From Nothopassalora personata (taxonomy: Eukaryota > Ascomycota > Dothideomycetes > Mycosphaerellales > Mycosphaerellaceae): a stretch of DNA of 64,000 bases. Positions 43,885 to 56,240 of this stretch are shown piece by piece. The notes under the pieces are model-generated. The model had not been told where the DNA came from. It made no database searches and saw nothing but the letters and a program-made list of their open reading frames with translations. Where the stretch lies: the NCBI GenBank assembly GCA_033816765.1, contig CM066297.1:2598573-2662572 (forward strand), read 5' to 3'. The translations under genes and the position numbers were made by a program. Every line of letters starts with the position of its first letter. The first letter of the stretch is position 1.

Positions 43885-46232
43885 CTACTCGAGAATCTCC
43901 TCACTCTCCTCCAAAATCTCCTCAAAGATCTCCTCGACAACCTTACTCTCATCCCCATCCTCCTCCACAACTAGCGCCTTCCGCTCCTCACTCAACTCAT
44001 CCAGACCATACTCCGCCCTCTCCTCTGCAAGCTCCTCCACGGTGCGCTCGCGCCACGCAAGCCACTCGTCGAGGAGTCTACGGCGATTCTCGATAACAGC
44101 CTTGTCAGCACTGCTACGCTTGGCGTTGTCAGCCTCATCGAACTGGCGGGAGTACTCTTTGAGGTTCTTGCGGATGGCCTTCATCTCGTCCTTGGAGAGA
44201 AGGCGTTCGGGGCGCGGACGCCAGGTGAACTGCTTGAATTGCTCGAGGGGTTCTTCGCGGAGAGTTTGGCCGGAGAAAGTGTAGAGGTGGTAGCCGTTTT
44301 CCATCTGGAGGGTTTGTTAGTGGTGTTGGTCTCAAAAGTGTAGAGTGCAGGTCTAGACGTACTCTGTGCTTCCACACACTGGCGCTGGTAGCGACGTAAC
44401 GACCGGAGGGATCCCACTCGATGTCGGTCACGCCGTAATGGTCAGCAGTGTTCATGAGCTGCAGGTTAGCGGTGAGGTCCTTGTCCTTCTCTTCCTTTTC
44501 GCCTTCAAAGTCAAAGTCCCAGAAGTCGAGGTCGAAGCTCTGCTGGTTGAGTACGGTGGCGACAACGACAAATCGTCCTGCTGGTGACCAGTGAATGGCG
44601 TTGTTATTCTTCTTGTCGACGGTGCGGATGAGCTTGAAGTTGCCCACAGCGGGGCCCTTGGCCTTCTCGGGGCAGAAGAAGTGTACGGCGGTCTTTGGTG
44701 CGACTTGTGAGCCAGCTGGCACTTCACCGGCGGTGATGAGGACGAAGCGGTCGCCCTTTGGTTCCCATGCGAAGTTGATGACGGTCTCCTTCAGGCTGTC
44801 GACGACTTCGACTGGAACACCCTTCTCCTTCACGCGGAAGATCTCAAGGTTCGTGGCGAGCGACTTCTTCGACTTGCTGTGACGATCGACCTTGACGCAT
44901 ACGAATGCAGAGTCGGACTGCCAGTGCAGCTTGGCATCGCTGACGTTGAACAGGTTCCGTGTGCGCACGATCTCCTTCGATGGCACGGACATGAGACCGA
45001 CCTTGGCTGGATTAGAGCCCATCTCAGGTGTCCAGTAGCAGAACAGTTGCTCGTATTCCTTCTGATCGTAGCGCTGGGGCGTAGCGGGGCACCATTCGAA
45101 GTCCTGAATACCCTCGATCTTGATGCTGACCTTGTCCATAAGCCTCATGGTTGGGAGCTCGTAGACGCTGACGCTTTGTCCGGGAGTCATACGTGCAACA
45201 TACTTGGCGTCGGCAGACCACTTGAACGCAGGCCACTGAATTTTTTTTTTGATGGGGTTGCCCTCGGGGTCGGTAGCTGGGCCGGGCATGTCGAGTGTCT
45301 GGAAGGAACGGAGTGGCTTGCTGGTGGCGACATCCCAGATGATGTAATTCTTGCCGTCTTCTTCGATCGACAGGACTGGGTTGCCCTCTTCGATGGTCAT
45401 GGGCCGGTGGGACCAGGTGGTCATGTAGCGCTCGTCAGGCGAGAAGTCGACGAGGTTAACGCCGAGGTGCATAAAGCGCTTTTGCCTCGACCAGGTGGGA
45501 CCTCCCCAGAGCTGCACACCTTGAGAGTGCATGGATGTGAGATATGTGCCCTTTGGTGACCACTGCACGAACGACTCGGTCCAGTGCTGCCTGTCCACGA
45601 CGGGCTCTGGCTGGGCATCTTTCTCGTTCCAGAAGACACCGACGTTGTCGCCACGGTACATGACGAACTGGTCTCTGCCCTCCGGATCACCCAACCACCA
45701 CCGCAAGTGCTCCTTCTCTTCGAATGCTGGGATCTCGGGAGGCTTGTACTGCTCGTCGATTCTGCCCTCCCGTCCGAAGCGCTCGATGTCGGTGAGCTTG
45801 TTGACTGCCATGGTGTGCTTCTTGTCGAGTGGCTGGCCGTGCAGCGCCTTGACTGCCGCGGCGGCCTGTGCCGGCGTCTCGTACTCGACGAAGGCGAAAC
45901 CCTCGGACATCTTGCCCTCGTCGTCCATGGGCATGTACACGTTCTCCTCCTTGGTCTTGCCATGCTTGGTGAGCGAGCGTAGGATGAACTTGACCAGCTT
46001 GTCCTTGCTGGCCTCGGGCACTTTTGGGAGGCCGTCGATGACGATGAACGTGTCGAGACCCTCCTCCATGTGTATTTCATACTGTTCCTTGAGATCTGCC
46101 GCATCTTCTGGTCAGATTGTGCGCGCCCATCTTGCATGTGCGTATGCGCCTAAGGCTCTCACCATCAAAGTTGATCTCCTCATCGTCTTCATATTCTGTT
46201 TCGGGGTCGAGTTGCTCGAATGAGGGCGCCAT
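43885..46232 (-). CDS. PRT1: Translation initiation factor eIF3 subunit b
   Basis: Exons 46163-46232, 44363-46107 and 43885-44304 give 744 residues, normal length. It is the core scaffold of eIF3 on the 40S subunit. The N terminus [11 protein letters not shown] leads to an RRM at about 42-125 ([24 protein letters not shown]) that binds eIF3j and the platform. Then comes a WD-type beta-propeller (about 130-600: [56 protein letters not shown]) and a C-terminal helical tail ([13 protein letters not shown]) that binds eIF3i/g. Introns of 55 and 58 nt have canonical sites. A run of ten A in the coding strand encodes KKK near 45241-45250. SET1 follows upstream in tandem. Confidence 0.95.
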
Positions 46233-46771
46233 GGTTGCCGTGTCGCGACGTCTTACCGAGGTGTCGAGTCGCCGCTATCGCTGTACGCTGTCTTGATATC
46301 TGTAGCGATAGTCCGGTGTTCGATGTCTTGTCGATTTCAGTGATTTTTGAGATTCAATGGAGGGGACCGCCAAGGCAGTCACGTGATCGTCGGCAGAGAA
46401 CATTTCACTTTACGCTCGCAGCAGCATACAGTTCGAAAGACATGTGTGACTCACACCACTCCCAGTGCGACTCACAGAGTCATGACACCCAGCATTTCAA
46501 TATCTCCTCATCTTCAATTCGAGCGTCTAATCTCATGTCATCGTCCTCTCCCCACTATACACAACAAGACAGTACTGTGACACAAGCGCTTTTTGCGCAG
46601 CCGCCCTCGACCCTGTCTTTTCCTCTCCCACGCCATGCAATGCTTTCAACCGCAGCAAGTCAGGCACGCGGCATGTGTGGCTCAGCCCAAGAACGCTCAG
46701 GAACAATGACAATGTGCCTCCCTCCCAATGGCTCGTCGTCGCCTTGCACAGAAGAGTGCCTGCTGGTATCT
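46233..46771. other. Intergenic region between eIF3b and SET1
   Basis: 539 bp containing the SET1 3' end and eIF3b promoter, both read leftward. Only short frames are present. Confidence 0.5.
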
Positions 46772-49700
46772 CTAATTCAAGAAGCCCTTGCAGTTCGCAG
46801 AACCGCACAGGCAAGGAATACGGTCCGTTGACCCAATCTCGCGCTCGAACTTGTAATCGTAAGTAAGTTCGTCGTCTGTGAGTCATGTCAGCGTTCATTC
46901 TCGTCTCCTCGATATTGTGGTTGATACTCACTTTTGTAAATGTCCTTCAGGGCATAGATGACGATACGTGGCGTGCCCTCGACCTTAATGATCTTCGCCG
47001 TGCAGTTTGGATCGCAAGAGTGATTGATGAAGCGTGCAATGCCACCCTTCTTCGTGGCATCAACAATCTCGTCGTCCATCATCCGGAACAGGTACGATGA
47101 TCCGACACCTTGCTTCTCATACTTGATCTCGCGCATATCGGCCACCTTTTGTCGGACCTTCTCGCCAACATACTCGATGATGAGCTCGTTCATACCAATA
47201 TTCTCCTCGGCATAAAGACCCCAGCCGTGGATGGCAGAGCGATCGAACTTGACAAGCTTCTTGCGCTTCTTCAACTGGTTGAAGCGGATCGCAACATCGG
47301 CATCGCTCGTTGCAAAGCTCTGTTTCTGCAGGTTGATATCGTTGACCAGGCGTCGGTTGTTGACACGATTGCTTCGCGACGTTGCAGTGCTGGCGAGCTT
47401 CTCCGCTGCCGCAATCTTTGCCTTCTCCGCTGCTTCGGCCATAGCATTCGGGTTCGCATTGATCTGGGCTTGGCGTGCTTCCCGCGCTCTCTGGACCTTG
47501 ATCCGATGGGGAAGGTACTTAGACTTCTCCTCGTTCAAGATCTTCTTCACACCCTCGGTGCGTGCGCTGCCACTTGGATTGGGCACGTAGTAGCCTGGAA
47601 TCAAGGACTTTGGCTGTGCAAGACCAGCAGCGCCATCGCTGTTGAGCGCCTTGATCTCCTTTTGCTTCCACGCCCACAACTTAGCGTCGCCAATGTCGTA
47701 TGCAGCACAATCATCCAAAGCCTTGCGTGCAAAGGCCATGTCTTCTTCGTCCTTGATGAAATTCTGCCAGCCATCGATGTCGAGGATCAACCCCCGGTCC
47801 TCTTCAACAGTGCGCCGCGGCTTGTCATGTGTAAAGTGAAGGTCAAAGTCCTTGTCTTCGATCTGGTCGGCAACCTCAATCTCGCGCTCTTTCTGCTCAA
47901 TTCTCTCGACAGTTTCCGGAGCGACTGCTTTGCTGGCAGCCTTGGCCTTCTTCGCTCCAGCTTTAAGCGCCTCTTGCTCTGCTAGCAGCTCTTTCTTCGT
48001 CTTGCGCTTCTTCTTGCTCTTCTCTTTGACAGCTTTCGCATCGTTCTCGGCCGCGGGAGTGCTGTCCTTCTCCTTGCTGAGCACGACGGAGTCGTCGAGA
48101 AAGGTGTCGAGGTCCCGCTTGACACCGCTCTTGACTTGGAACAGGTCATCGTCGGCCTTCGATCGTTGCCGGATGTACAGTTCTGTTCGCGCCCTGGTGG
48201 CATACTTTGAATCGCGAGGGAGTGTGTTGACGACCAATTCTAGTTCACGAGTTGCAAGGTCCTCAGGCTCCTTATGCAAGAGGTGACCAAGCATCTCCTT
48301 GTGGAACGAATCGAACGTTTCGCTCTCTTCTTCGTCCCACTCACTGACTTTCCTCCGCTTGGACTTCGGCGTGTCAGTGACAGACTCCGAATCGTTGAAG
48401 GGCGTCGAATTGCGACTTGTTCTGCTTGGCGGCCGTGTTTCCTGGTCCTCCGTGTCGCGTGTAACGGATGTGTGGCGTTCGTCGTCCGAATCTTCCTCTT
48501 CAGCGTACATCTGCTGGAGGCGGAAGTGTAGGCCTCTGGCGTGTGCAGGTCTCTGCGCCGGCTTGCGTCGTCTCTCGTCCACGAATGCATTGCTGGGACC
48601 GCGTTCTCTGTCTCTTTCTCCTCGTCTGCCACGCTGCGAGTTTGGATCGTGCGGCCGCAGTGGTCTTTGTCCGCGACGAGATTTCGATGTTTGGGGTACA
48701 TCGTCCCCAGCTTTACTAAACAAGAGACCTGGTCCTTTGTTCTCATTGTTCGATGGATCTGGCAAACCAAGCTTCCTGCGTTTCGAGACATGCTTTGACG
48801 GCTCCAAACTGTCGTGGAAGATCGGTATCGCAATTCTTGTCTTGATGTCGCCCATGATCTTGTCCCGTAGTTCCATTCGAAGTTGTTCGAGCGCACCTTG
48901 TACTGGATCAAGGTTTTCGGCTCTGCTCTTCTTTTCAATCTCAAGATCCTCAGCTTCCTCACGCTCAAGCCGTTCGAACTCTTCGCGCTTCTGCTTCTCC
49001 GCGACCACTCGCTCCGGACTTGGGCTTCGCTCGTAATCTGGATTCCCGTACTTTTGACACTCCATGCTCATCTTGTATGTGAAGAGAGCTTGTTCGTTGC
49101 ATTCCTGGAAGCATCGCTCGGTCTCATCTTCGCCTCGCTTTGAGTCATCGAACACAATGTAGTAGCCGGTCCTGTCCAGTCGCACTTCTCGCCAATCAAA
49201 CGCCTTGAGTCGCTTCTTAAGATGAGGTATCGTGGTGCCAAGAACAGGCACCGAACGATGCGGAATGTGGATATAGGGCTTTCGCTTAATCTTGCTGAGG
49301 ATGAGCTCATCTTCGATCAGTGTTGCGGCCCCAGTCTTCACGGCAGGAATGTCCAGATTTGCCGCGTCTCGACTCCCTCGAGGACCTACTGGAGGAGGTT
49401 TTGCAGCCTTGCTGGACGGTCCTTTGGGTGCATTGAGGGGAGGTGCTGGCGAGTCTTTCGCTGACCTTCCTTCGGGCGCTGGAGGAGCAGATATGCTTTC
49501 ATGTTTCGCACGCTCCTCTTTTGCCTTCTTCAGCACAGCCTCGACGTGCCTCTTGCATCTTCGCCCTTCGCGATCAAGCTCAACTCTGACGGTGTGTAGC
49601 CCAATGCGCTGCCCATTGAACTCGACTTCTGCTCGCTTAGCAGCATTGACTGCAGTAACCTCGACGCCATCTCTCACAGAGTCACGATACTTAATCAAAG

Positions 49701-50771
49701 CAATGCCAAGGAAGCTGCCTGTTTCTGGGTCCGTCTTGTTCTGCACCGAAGCCACGCTGCCGAATGTGGAGAAATTCAGTCGCAAAGTTGTTTCTGGCAA
49801 AAATGGGTCGAAACCAATCGCAACCACTTGCTGAGCCTCCCCAGGTCCAATGGAATGGCGGTCGACTTTGAACGGTGGCAAAGTATATGGTGCAATGCGA
49901 CATATGGCTTTGCTCGGCTGGAACTTTGGCCTGCACTGACCTGACATGTAGCCAGGTATTGCCAGCCTCGGATCCGGTGGCGGATCTGGTTCGTATATCT
50001 GCCGTTATCCGTTGTCAGCGAAAGGGTACAGAGCGGTTTCTTCATCTTTTAACTTCAAGTTATGTGTATAATGTTGCGCAAGCTCAGCAGAATGTGAAAT
50101 ATGTAGCGTACCTCTGTGCCGAATTCTCTTTTGCGAAATTGTGCCCGTTTTCGCTCTTCTTTGCTGAGCTTGCCGTCCAATTCCGGATCCCAAACCGCTC
50201 TGTACCCTTTCACTTTGCCTGGTGGCGGGAGCATTTGTGGTCGAGGTTTGTGCTCTGAAGGAGGTGCAGGGATGCTATCCGAGGCAGGTATTTGCGAGGC
50301 AACGGTGCCGTCAATGGAGGCCATGTCTGCGGCAGACTTCGAATGTCGCGGTGAATTGCCTTTCGGCGGCGAAGATTCTGTGAGGTTGGTGAGGGGTGTG
50401 AGGCCATTGGCAGTGACCGAGTTTCTGTCTAGCACAAAGGCATGTGGGTTTGATGTGAGCTTCGAGGAGGCTACACTTCCGCGAGAGCTTGCGGAGCCCA
50501 CGCCGTGCAGCATGTCGCCCTGATCAGTCTGCGTGCCATCCGAGTCGGGTGAGGTGTATTGACTCGAGCGAATACCATTGGAGGATGACATTGCGTGCGT
50601 GCTGCCGCTGGTGGTGGTGGTGGTGGTGGTGGTGGCAGACGCGCTGACAAGTTTGGTGGAAGTCGACGAGGTGGCCGGTGAGTGTCGCGAGAGCGCGTGC
50701 TCACGCTTGCGCTTTAGTGAGCACGGTGAATGAGGTCTGCTGATGGTCTCGAGGCCGCCAGACTGCGACAT
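46772..50771 (-). CDS. SET1: Histone H3 lysine 4 methyltransferase SET1 (COMPASS)
   Basis: Exons 50112-50771, 46932-49998 and 46772-46875 give 1276 residues. Nuclear catalytic subunit of COMPASS. The N-terminal 180 residues are Ser/Thr-rich with an ACC-repeat poly-Thr run, ending in [20 protein letters not shown]. Intron 1 is bridged as [21 protein letters not shown], as in orthologues. An RRM-like domain lies at about 275-360 ([15 protein letters not shown]) and a Set1 RNA-binding-type segment at about 450-540. Acidic/basic linkers and the N-SET region follow. The SET domain at about 1115-1245 has [36 protein letters not shown] and, after the last intron, [13 protein letters not shown]. Post-[16 protein letters not shown] ends the protein. 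All catalytic motifs are intact. Confidence 0.95.
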
Positions 50772-51702
50772 TCCGCCGCCACCGGCTCACTCAGGCCTCA
50801 TGCCCAGCAGCGATCGCGGTGTATGTATGGATATGACATGCACCGAAAGCTTCAGGCAGGCTGTCTCGGTAGTGGAGGAAGAAGTGCGGGCGCGTTGATC
50901 AATGGAACAATGGGCGCGAGGAGCTGTAACAAATGGAACGTGCGAACAGTGTTGATCCCGTGTCGCTGGGTAGTGCAGACGGGCGGAGATGGAATAAGAG
51001 GGCGGTGTTCCTATGGATGTCTCCTTGCCAGACCAACAAGATCCACGCGAAACCGCGGCTCTCTCCGCACCCCTGCTCCTTCTTCCCTCGTCCCCTCCAC
51101 TACTCGATTCACACTGCCTACACAACACGCCTTTGGTGATGTTGACCATTCATATACCAGATAAGCTGACAATGGCTGTCTCGTGATCGCTATACATTCT
51201 CGCTATCCACAGCCTCACGACCACTTCAACTGACCCGAGACGATCAGCCAAGAAACAACGTCATCATTCCGGTCTGGCAGCGACTGTTCGTGCATGGGGT
51301 GGATTTCATCGCATACTGCTGCATTTCAGCTGGCATGTCCATGGACAGTAGGACGACTCGGCATATGTGGAAATGATACTTGGTCATCGTTGCCGCCGCC
51401 GCGTTATAGTCACGACACTTTACAGAGACTGTCTCGCAGACGGCGTGATGGAGGCGGTCGGGGAGGTGGAGGTGCAAGAGGGAGGTGATTTTGACAAGAT
51501 CTTGGAATCGCTATGTTCAAGAGCCTGGAGCTCAAATTTCAAGAATACACGAACTGGCTCACCCCATATCATCAGAAATGCCAGTGTACACAGAACTCCT
51601 CGCTGAATAGATCGAATCCGATGAAGCTCGTCGCGGCTCTGTCTTGACTCCCCATCGTGAAACCTCTCGTGTCCTTCACGAATATCCTCGATGTCTCCTG
51701 TA
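50772..51702. other. Intergenic region
   Basis: 931 bp between the SET1 start and the stop of the DEK-C/SWIB gene. Contains the SET1 promoter. Short open frames only; nothing recognised. Confidence 0.5.
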
Positions 51703-52795
51703 TCATGCCACCTCATCCACCGGGTAAAGATGGCTCGCCAGCAGCTTATTCATCGTGAACATATGCACCGAGTCGCCCTTGAACACGGCCCTCATTGCAT
51801 CATCACACATGATTTGTCTTTTGTCCTTTGGGTTCTGTAAGTCCCGCGCCTTGACGTATTCCCATATCTTCTTGACCGTCTGGGGTCGTGAGAGTTGTGT
51901 TTCGCCGAGCATTGCTGAAAGAGGTTCGGAGAGGTTCATGGGTTTCTATCATTCTCATTAGCACACACTGATCGCAAGCCTTGTTGGCGTGGAACTTACA
52001 TGAAATCCTCCCTTCTTCTCCCTCTCGGGCTTCTCTTCTCCTTCAACTGCACTATCGTCGTCGGACCCGATCTTTGCCTTGCTCTTCTTCTTTGTCTTCT
52101 TCTCTTTCTTGACTGGCGCTTTGCGCTTTGCCCCTCCGCCTCGTGTTGATCTTGATTGCGCATTGAGCTCGGCTTGTAGTTTGGCTGCTAGCTTCGCGTC
52201 GTTGTCCTCAGCGTCTCTCGGCGCCTTGCTCTTCTTGGCCTTTTTCGGAGTGGGCGAGGAGTCGTCCATATCGCTCCTGTCGTCCTCCTCATCCTCCTCG
52301 GACTCGGGCGCTTTGCGTTTTTTCGATGGCGGAGGTGAGGTAGCATTCGCTAGCTCTTCTATAGCTTCCTCCTTCACATGGCCATTGCCGTTGGCCGTGG
52401 GCGCTGGCCCTGGTGCAGCAGCTGCTGTGCCGGCTTTGTCCTTCTCGGCCTTGGCGCCCGTCGCCTTGTCAAATCGCTCCATGATGAGAGTTGTGATTGC
52501 TTGCTACCATGGCACCGTTAGTCGCTGTTGTGTTGGCGGGCCAGGCCGGGCCTGGGAAAGCATGTACCTTTTGCTCGGATAGATCATATTCAACCTGCTC
52601 TTGGAGTCCCTTACGAATGCGCTTAGCAGAGATGGTGTTCAGATCGGACGTCGCGAGAATCTCGTCGATGATTGCACTGTAAGCAGCTTCTTGCGTGGTG
52701 GTCACTATAGGTGTACTGTTAGCGGAGGTTCATGTGCTCGGCATATGCGTCTTCCCGCCGCTAACAGTGGTGGTCCAACACTTACATTCCGCCAT
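51703..52795 (-). CDS. DEK-C and SWIB/MDM2 domain protein, UAF30/TRI1-like
   Basis: Exons 52786-52795, 52568-52704, 52000-52503 and 51703-51945 give 297 residues. The first exon has only ten bases. The N terminus (about 1-65: YSAIIDEILATSDLNTISAKRIRKGLQ to TTLIMERFD) is a DEK-C domain. The middle is charged and Lys/Glu-rich with probable nuclear localisation signals. The C terminus (about 215-290: FHKPMNLSEPLSAMLGE, SRPQTVKKIWEYVKARDLQNP, CDDAMRAVF, FTMNKLLASHL) is a complete SWIB/MDM2 domain. Yeast relatives are UAF30, in the RNA polymerase I upstream activation factor, and the paralogue TRI1. The sequence alone cannot decide between them. Introns of 54, 64 and 81 nt use standard sites. Confidence 0.92.
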
Positions 52796-53368
52796 GGTTG
52801 CAGGTGTGGTATGTGATATGGATGTGGTATGCAGCGAGTATGTTTCCCCGCCTCTTGCCACTGTAGAACTGCGATTGTCACGAGCTCGATATATAAAGTG
52901 GGTCGTGCTATTTGAGAGGTACAAGCGGGCTCGAAGTGAATGTACGAGACGGCATTCGTCGGTGGCTGGTAGCTCTAGATCTAGGGCTGCACGCGCTGGA
53001 CTGTTCCGAAGGTTCCGAGATTCAAGCAAACCAGCAACGATGCAGAATCACTCCGCCGACGGCGTCTATGATATGAGTATGTATGTCGAGTCAAGAAAGA
53101 CATTGCCATGTCAATGTGGACCGCTGCTTTGATCCCCGCTGTGGTTCTTGCAGCGGCTCCACATAGATGCCGTTCTTCGGCAGAACATCTGGAACGTCCT
53201 TCGTTCCTCCTGCATTAAACAACATTCACATCACCACGACATGGCCAGGTAGTGCAGAGAGACACATCAATAGCATGCAATTGGCAAGGTAGGTATACCT
53301 CTATCCTTACTGCCATACGATTTCTCATCTCGAAAATCCACCTAGCACGAGCTTAAGGGCAGATCGCA
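52796..53368. other. Divergent intergenic region
   Basis: 573 bp between the starts of the DEK-C/SWIB gene and the deaminase gene. It should hold both promoters. No specific element identified. Confidence 0.45.
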
Positions 53369-54424
53369 ATGGACTCTCCACCAAGCGCTTCTTTCACGAA
53401 AGCACTGCCAAAGGTCGAGCTCCACGCCCATCTCACAGGCAGCATCTCTCCGCAATGCCTTCACGCCATCTGGAAAAGGAAGCACAGCTCCGAGAAAGGA
53501 GCACAACTAGAGGATCCTCTCACCGCATGCCGGCCAGAAGCAGCTCATCACGACGTCTTTTCGTTCTTTCCGCTGTTTGACAAGTACATCTACCACCTCT
53601 GCAATGACCGCAGAAGTGTTGCGTTCGCCACTGAAGTAGTACTAAAAGCCTTCGAAGCTGATGGGGTCCGCTACCTCGAGCTTCGTACCACTCCACGCGA
53701 AGCACCAGACACTGGTCTAACTAAGGATGCTTACATCCAGACATTCTTGGAGACTATGGGAGCCCGCAGTCGAGAACGGATGCACACATTCCTCGCCCTG
53801 TCAATTGACCGACGCAACACCCTCGAGCAAGCCATGGCAGTCGTGGAGCTCGCCATCAAGTACAAGTCGCGGGGCGTGGTCGGCCTCGACCTCTGTGGTA
53901 ACCCACTAAAAGGCGACGTGTCCCTCTTCGCACCAGCTTTCGCTCTTGCCGGATCTCACAACCTCAAAATCACGCTACACTTCGCAGAAGTTCCAGAGTC
54001 CAGCACAGAAGAAGAACTGCAAACACTACTCTCCTACTCACCCGATAGGATCGGTCATGTCATCAACGTCCCACCGTCAATCGAGTTAGAGGTCGAAAAG
54101 CGCAAGCTAGGGCTGGAATTGTGTCTATCCTGCAACGTCCTCGCGGGCTTGACGTCCGGCGGCTTTGCAAACCATCACTTCGGAAAGTGGTACTTGCGAG
54201 ACTGTCCCATCGCATTGTGTACAGACGATGTCGGGGTGTTTGGGAGTGAGCTGTCGAATGAGTATCTTCTGGCTTCACAGCACTTTCAGCTGTCTCGAAG
54301 TGATCTTATCTGGCTAGTCAGTGGCGCTGTACCAAGTATTTTCGGCGGCGAAGATGAAGAGAATCGGATGTATAGTCTGCTACACGACTTCGAAAACCAG
54401 CAGATCGGCCGAGACGAGCGATGA
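53369..54424 (+). CDS. Adenosine deaminase-like protein (ADAL / N6-methyl-AMP deaminase type)
   Basis: Intronless, 351 residues, full length for the family. Metal-dependent deaminase of the amidohydrolase superfamily. PKVELHAHLTGSIS (about 14-27) supplies the HxH zinc ligands and is typical of the ADAL subgroup. RYLELRTTPRE (about 100-110), GLDLCGNP, LHFAE (catalytic Glu and zinc His), RIGHV, a CxxCNVLAGL segment and CTDDVGVFG (zinc Asp and neighbouring Asp) follow in the expected order. ADAL enzymes convert N6-methyl-AMP to IMP, so cytosolic purine salvage or clearance is the likely role. All expected active-site residues are present. Confidence 0.93.
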   Translation: MDSPPSASFTKALPKVELHAHLTGSISPQCLHAIWKRKHSSEKGAQLEDPLTACRPEAAHHDVFSFFPLFDKYIYHLCNDRRSVAFATEVVLKAFEADGVRYLELRTTPREAPDTGLTKDAYIQTFLETMGARSRERMHTFLALSIDRRNTLEQAMAVVELAIKYKSRGVVGLDLCGNPLKGDVSLFAPAFALAGSHNLKITLHFAEVPESSTEEELQTLLSYSPDRIGHVINVPPSIELEVEKRKLGLELCLSCNVLAGLTSGGFANHHFGKWYLRDCPIALCTDDVGVFGSELSNEYLLASQHFQLSRSDLIWLVSGAVPSIFGGEDEENRMYSLLHDFENQQIGRDER

Positions 54425-56240
54425 GGCTTTTGGCAGATGTCCGTTCGAAGTGCCCAGCACCGCCCTGGCTTGCTGATCAAGAGACTGCACACCAGTGTCA
54501 CAGAACTAGTGCAAAAGCTCACGGTGGCTCCGTCTTGTGAACTGCCTTACAGAGCGGCCTTCCGATCGCAAACGAACAGTTGACACAGGACAATGTTGTA
54601 AGGACGGCATGCCGAAGTTTTGATGCCTGAGGCGACCAGTGTTGCGGTAGTGTGCCAGTAAAACTTGTGGGACGACGACAATATCATGACCTGGAACTTG
54701 CTGTGCTTCAGGGGTTCAGAGTCGGCTTTAACGTTAGCTTCCATATTGTTGCCGTCTTGCCCCGGGTCATTGATAGTCTTAGTAGCTCTCGATGCCAACA
54801 AACAATCTTCGACGCTTATCATCCCTAGAGATACCGACATTGCCATCATCTGCTGAGCGAAAGGTAATGAACTTTTCCTATAACTTTCACAAAAAAGTCT
54901 TACAACTGAAATCAAGCTCGAACACGTTCGTGGAGCAGACGTGCTTCTGTCCAACAGAGCGAGACGTATATTGATTTCATCTGGTGCATCATTGCTCTGA
55001 TAATCTTGGCCAGATATAGCACGGCAATTCACGACAAGTACCCGTGACAGCTCCCCGGACCATTCCACAACGGCAACATGATGCCAATCTAACCTTCACC
55101 AGCCATTGGGTTCGTCGGACTCGTGTTATCCTGTATGATCATCTGGCTGGGGGATTCGGCTACGCAAGAACAATGAAGTTGTTCCTAGACATCCTCATCG
55201 CGATCACAGTCGACCACAGATATAGGCTCCCCACCTCACGAGCCCTGCTGCTGAGGTACAGCTCACACGTGTCGCTTCAAATTGTGGATTTCATCGATCT
55301 GATGCTTGTGCTGGCTGTGCATTAAGTTGGCTGCACCATCGGCTCGAAGCCGTCTCCTGCGTTTCTCGTTGGACGACATCGCGTGATATGAGATCCTGGC
55401 CAGCCCAGCTGGCTTATCGTGGTTGCTGGCGAAGCTATCGTGCGCTCAAGCAGCCACGAAAGGTTGACACACTGCTCAGCAGCCACTATGTCGAGTTGCC
55501 ACGTGCGTGTCGGCGGAACGATTTTCCGGGATAACAGAGTGAGGCGTTAACGTGTGTTCTTCATGAACAACAATGTATTGCATCGAACGTAACACACGAA
55601 TGCATAAATGCTGCGTGACGGCACACCTCGCTGCTGTCAAAGGCAAGATGGACAGTGAAGGCTGCTCTTGCTGCCGGACCAACTGCCGCCCAAGAAACGG
55701 TCCAGGTCTTCGCGCCATGAACTCCGTACACGAAACGATTCCTTCTCCTCACAGCGCACCGACCTGTAGACCAATCAAGACCAGACTGCTGCAACTGCAT
55801 GCTCCCAACATCTTTCTGGCGATATGCTGAGACATGCTTACCTCTTTGGATACGGCCGAGGTTTGCAGCGTGGACACGCACGCGAGGAGCCACAGTCTGG
55901 ACGGCGCGTCCGTAGGTAAGTTCATCTATCGTCTGTGAACCTCGTTATGATACTGCTTAGTCGTCGGCAGGCGTCTTGATGTACCCGCAGTTGGTCGGAA
56001 TTGACTCCTAGAGTGACCACTTTGACATTGACGACCTGTCTTGCACGTGGACTGGAGCGTTCCCATGTGGTCGAGAACCGCAGCTTTGATAGCGCAAAGT
56101 CATGGCAGGGCAGGATGTGAGCCTTCATATATGCTGTGCTGGAGGACCATCGTGGCTTGCTGATTTGAGACCTCATACCTCGTCCCACATTTCTGACGAC
56201 TATCTTGTCCTCCGCATCAGGACAGACTCAATTCAGGACA
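54425..56240. other. Intergenic region without recognisable gene
   Basis: 1.8 kb of normal composition. Several short frames exist, the longest on the minus strand at 54547-55068, but none has a domain or supporting splice sites. It follows an intact gene and precedes a pseudogene, so decayed remnants may be hidden here. Confidence 0.45.

Noticed and set aside
54547..55068. 173-codon minus-strand frame
   Set aside because: No recognisable domain, irregular composition and no splice-supported extension; likely chance.
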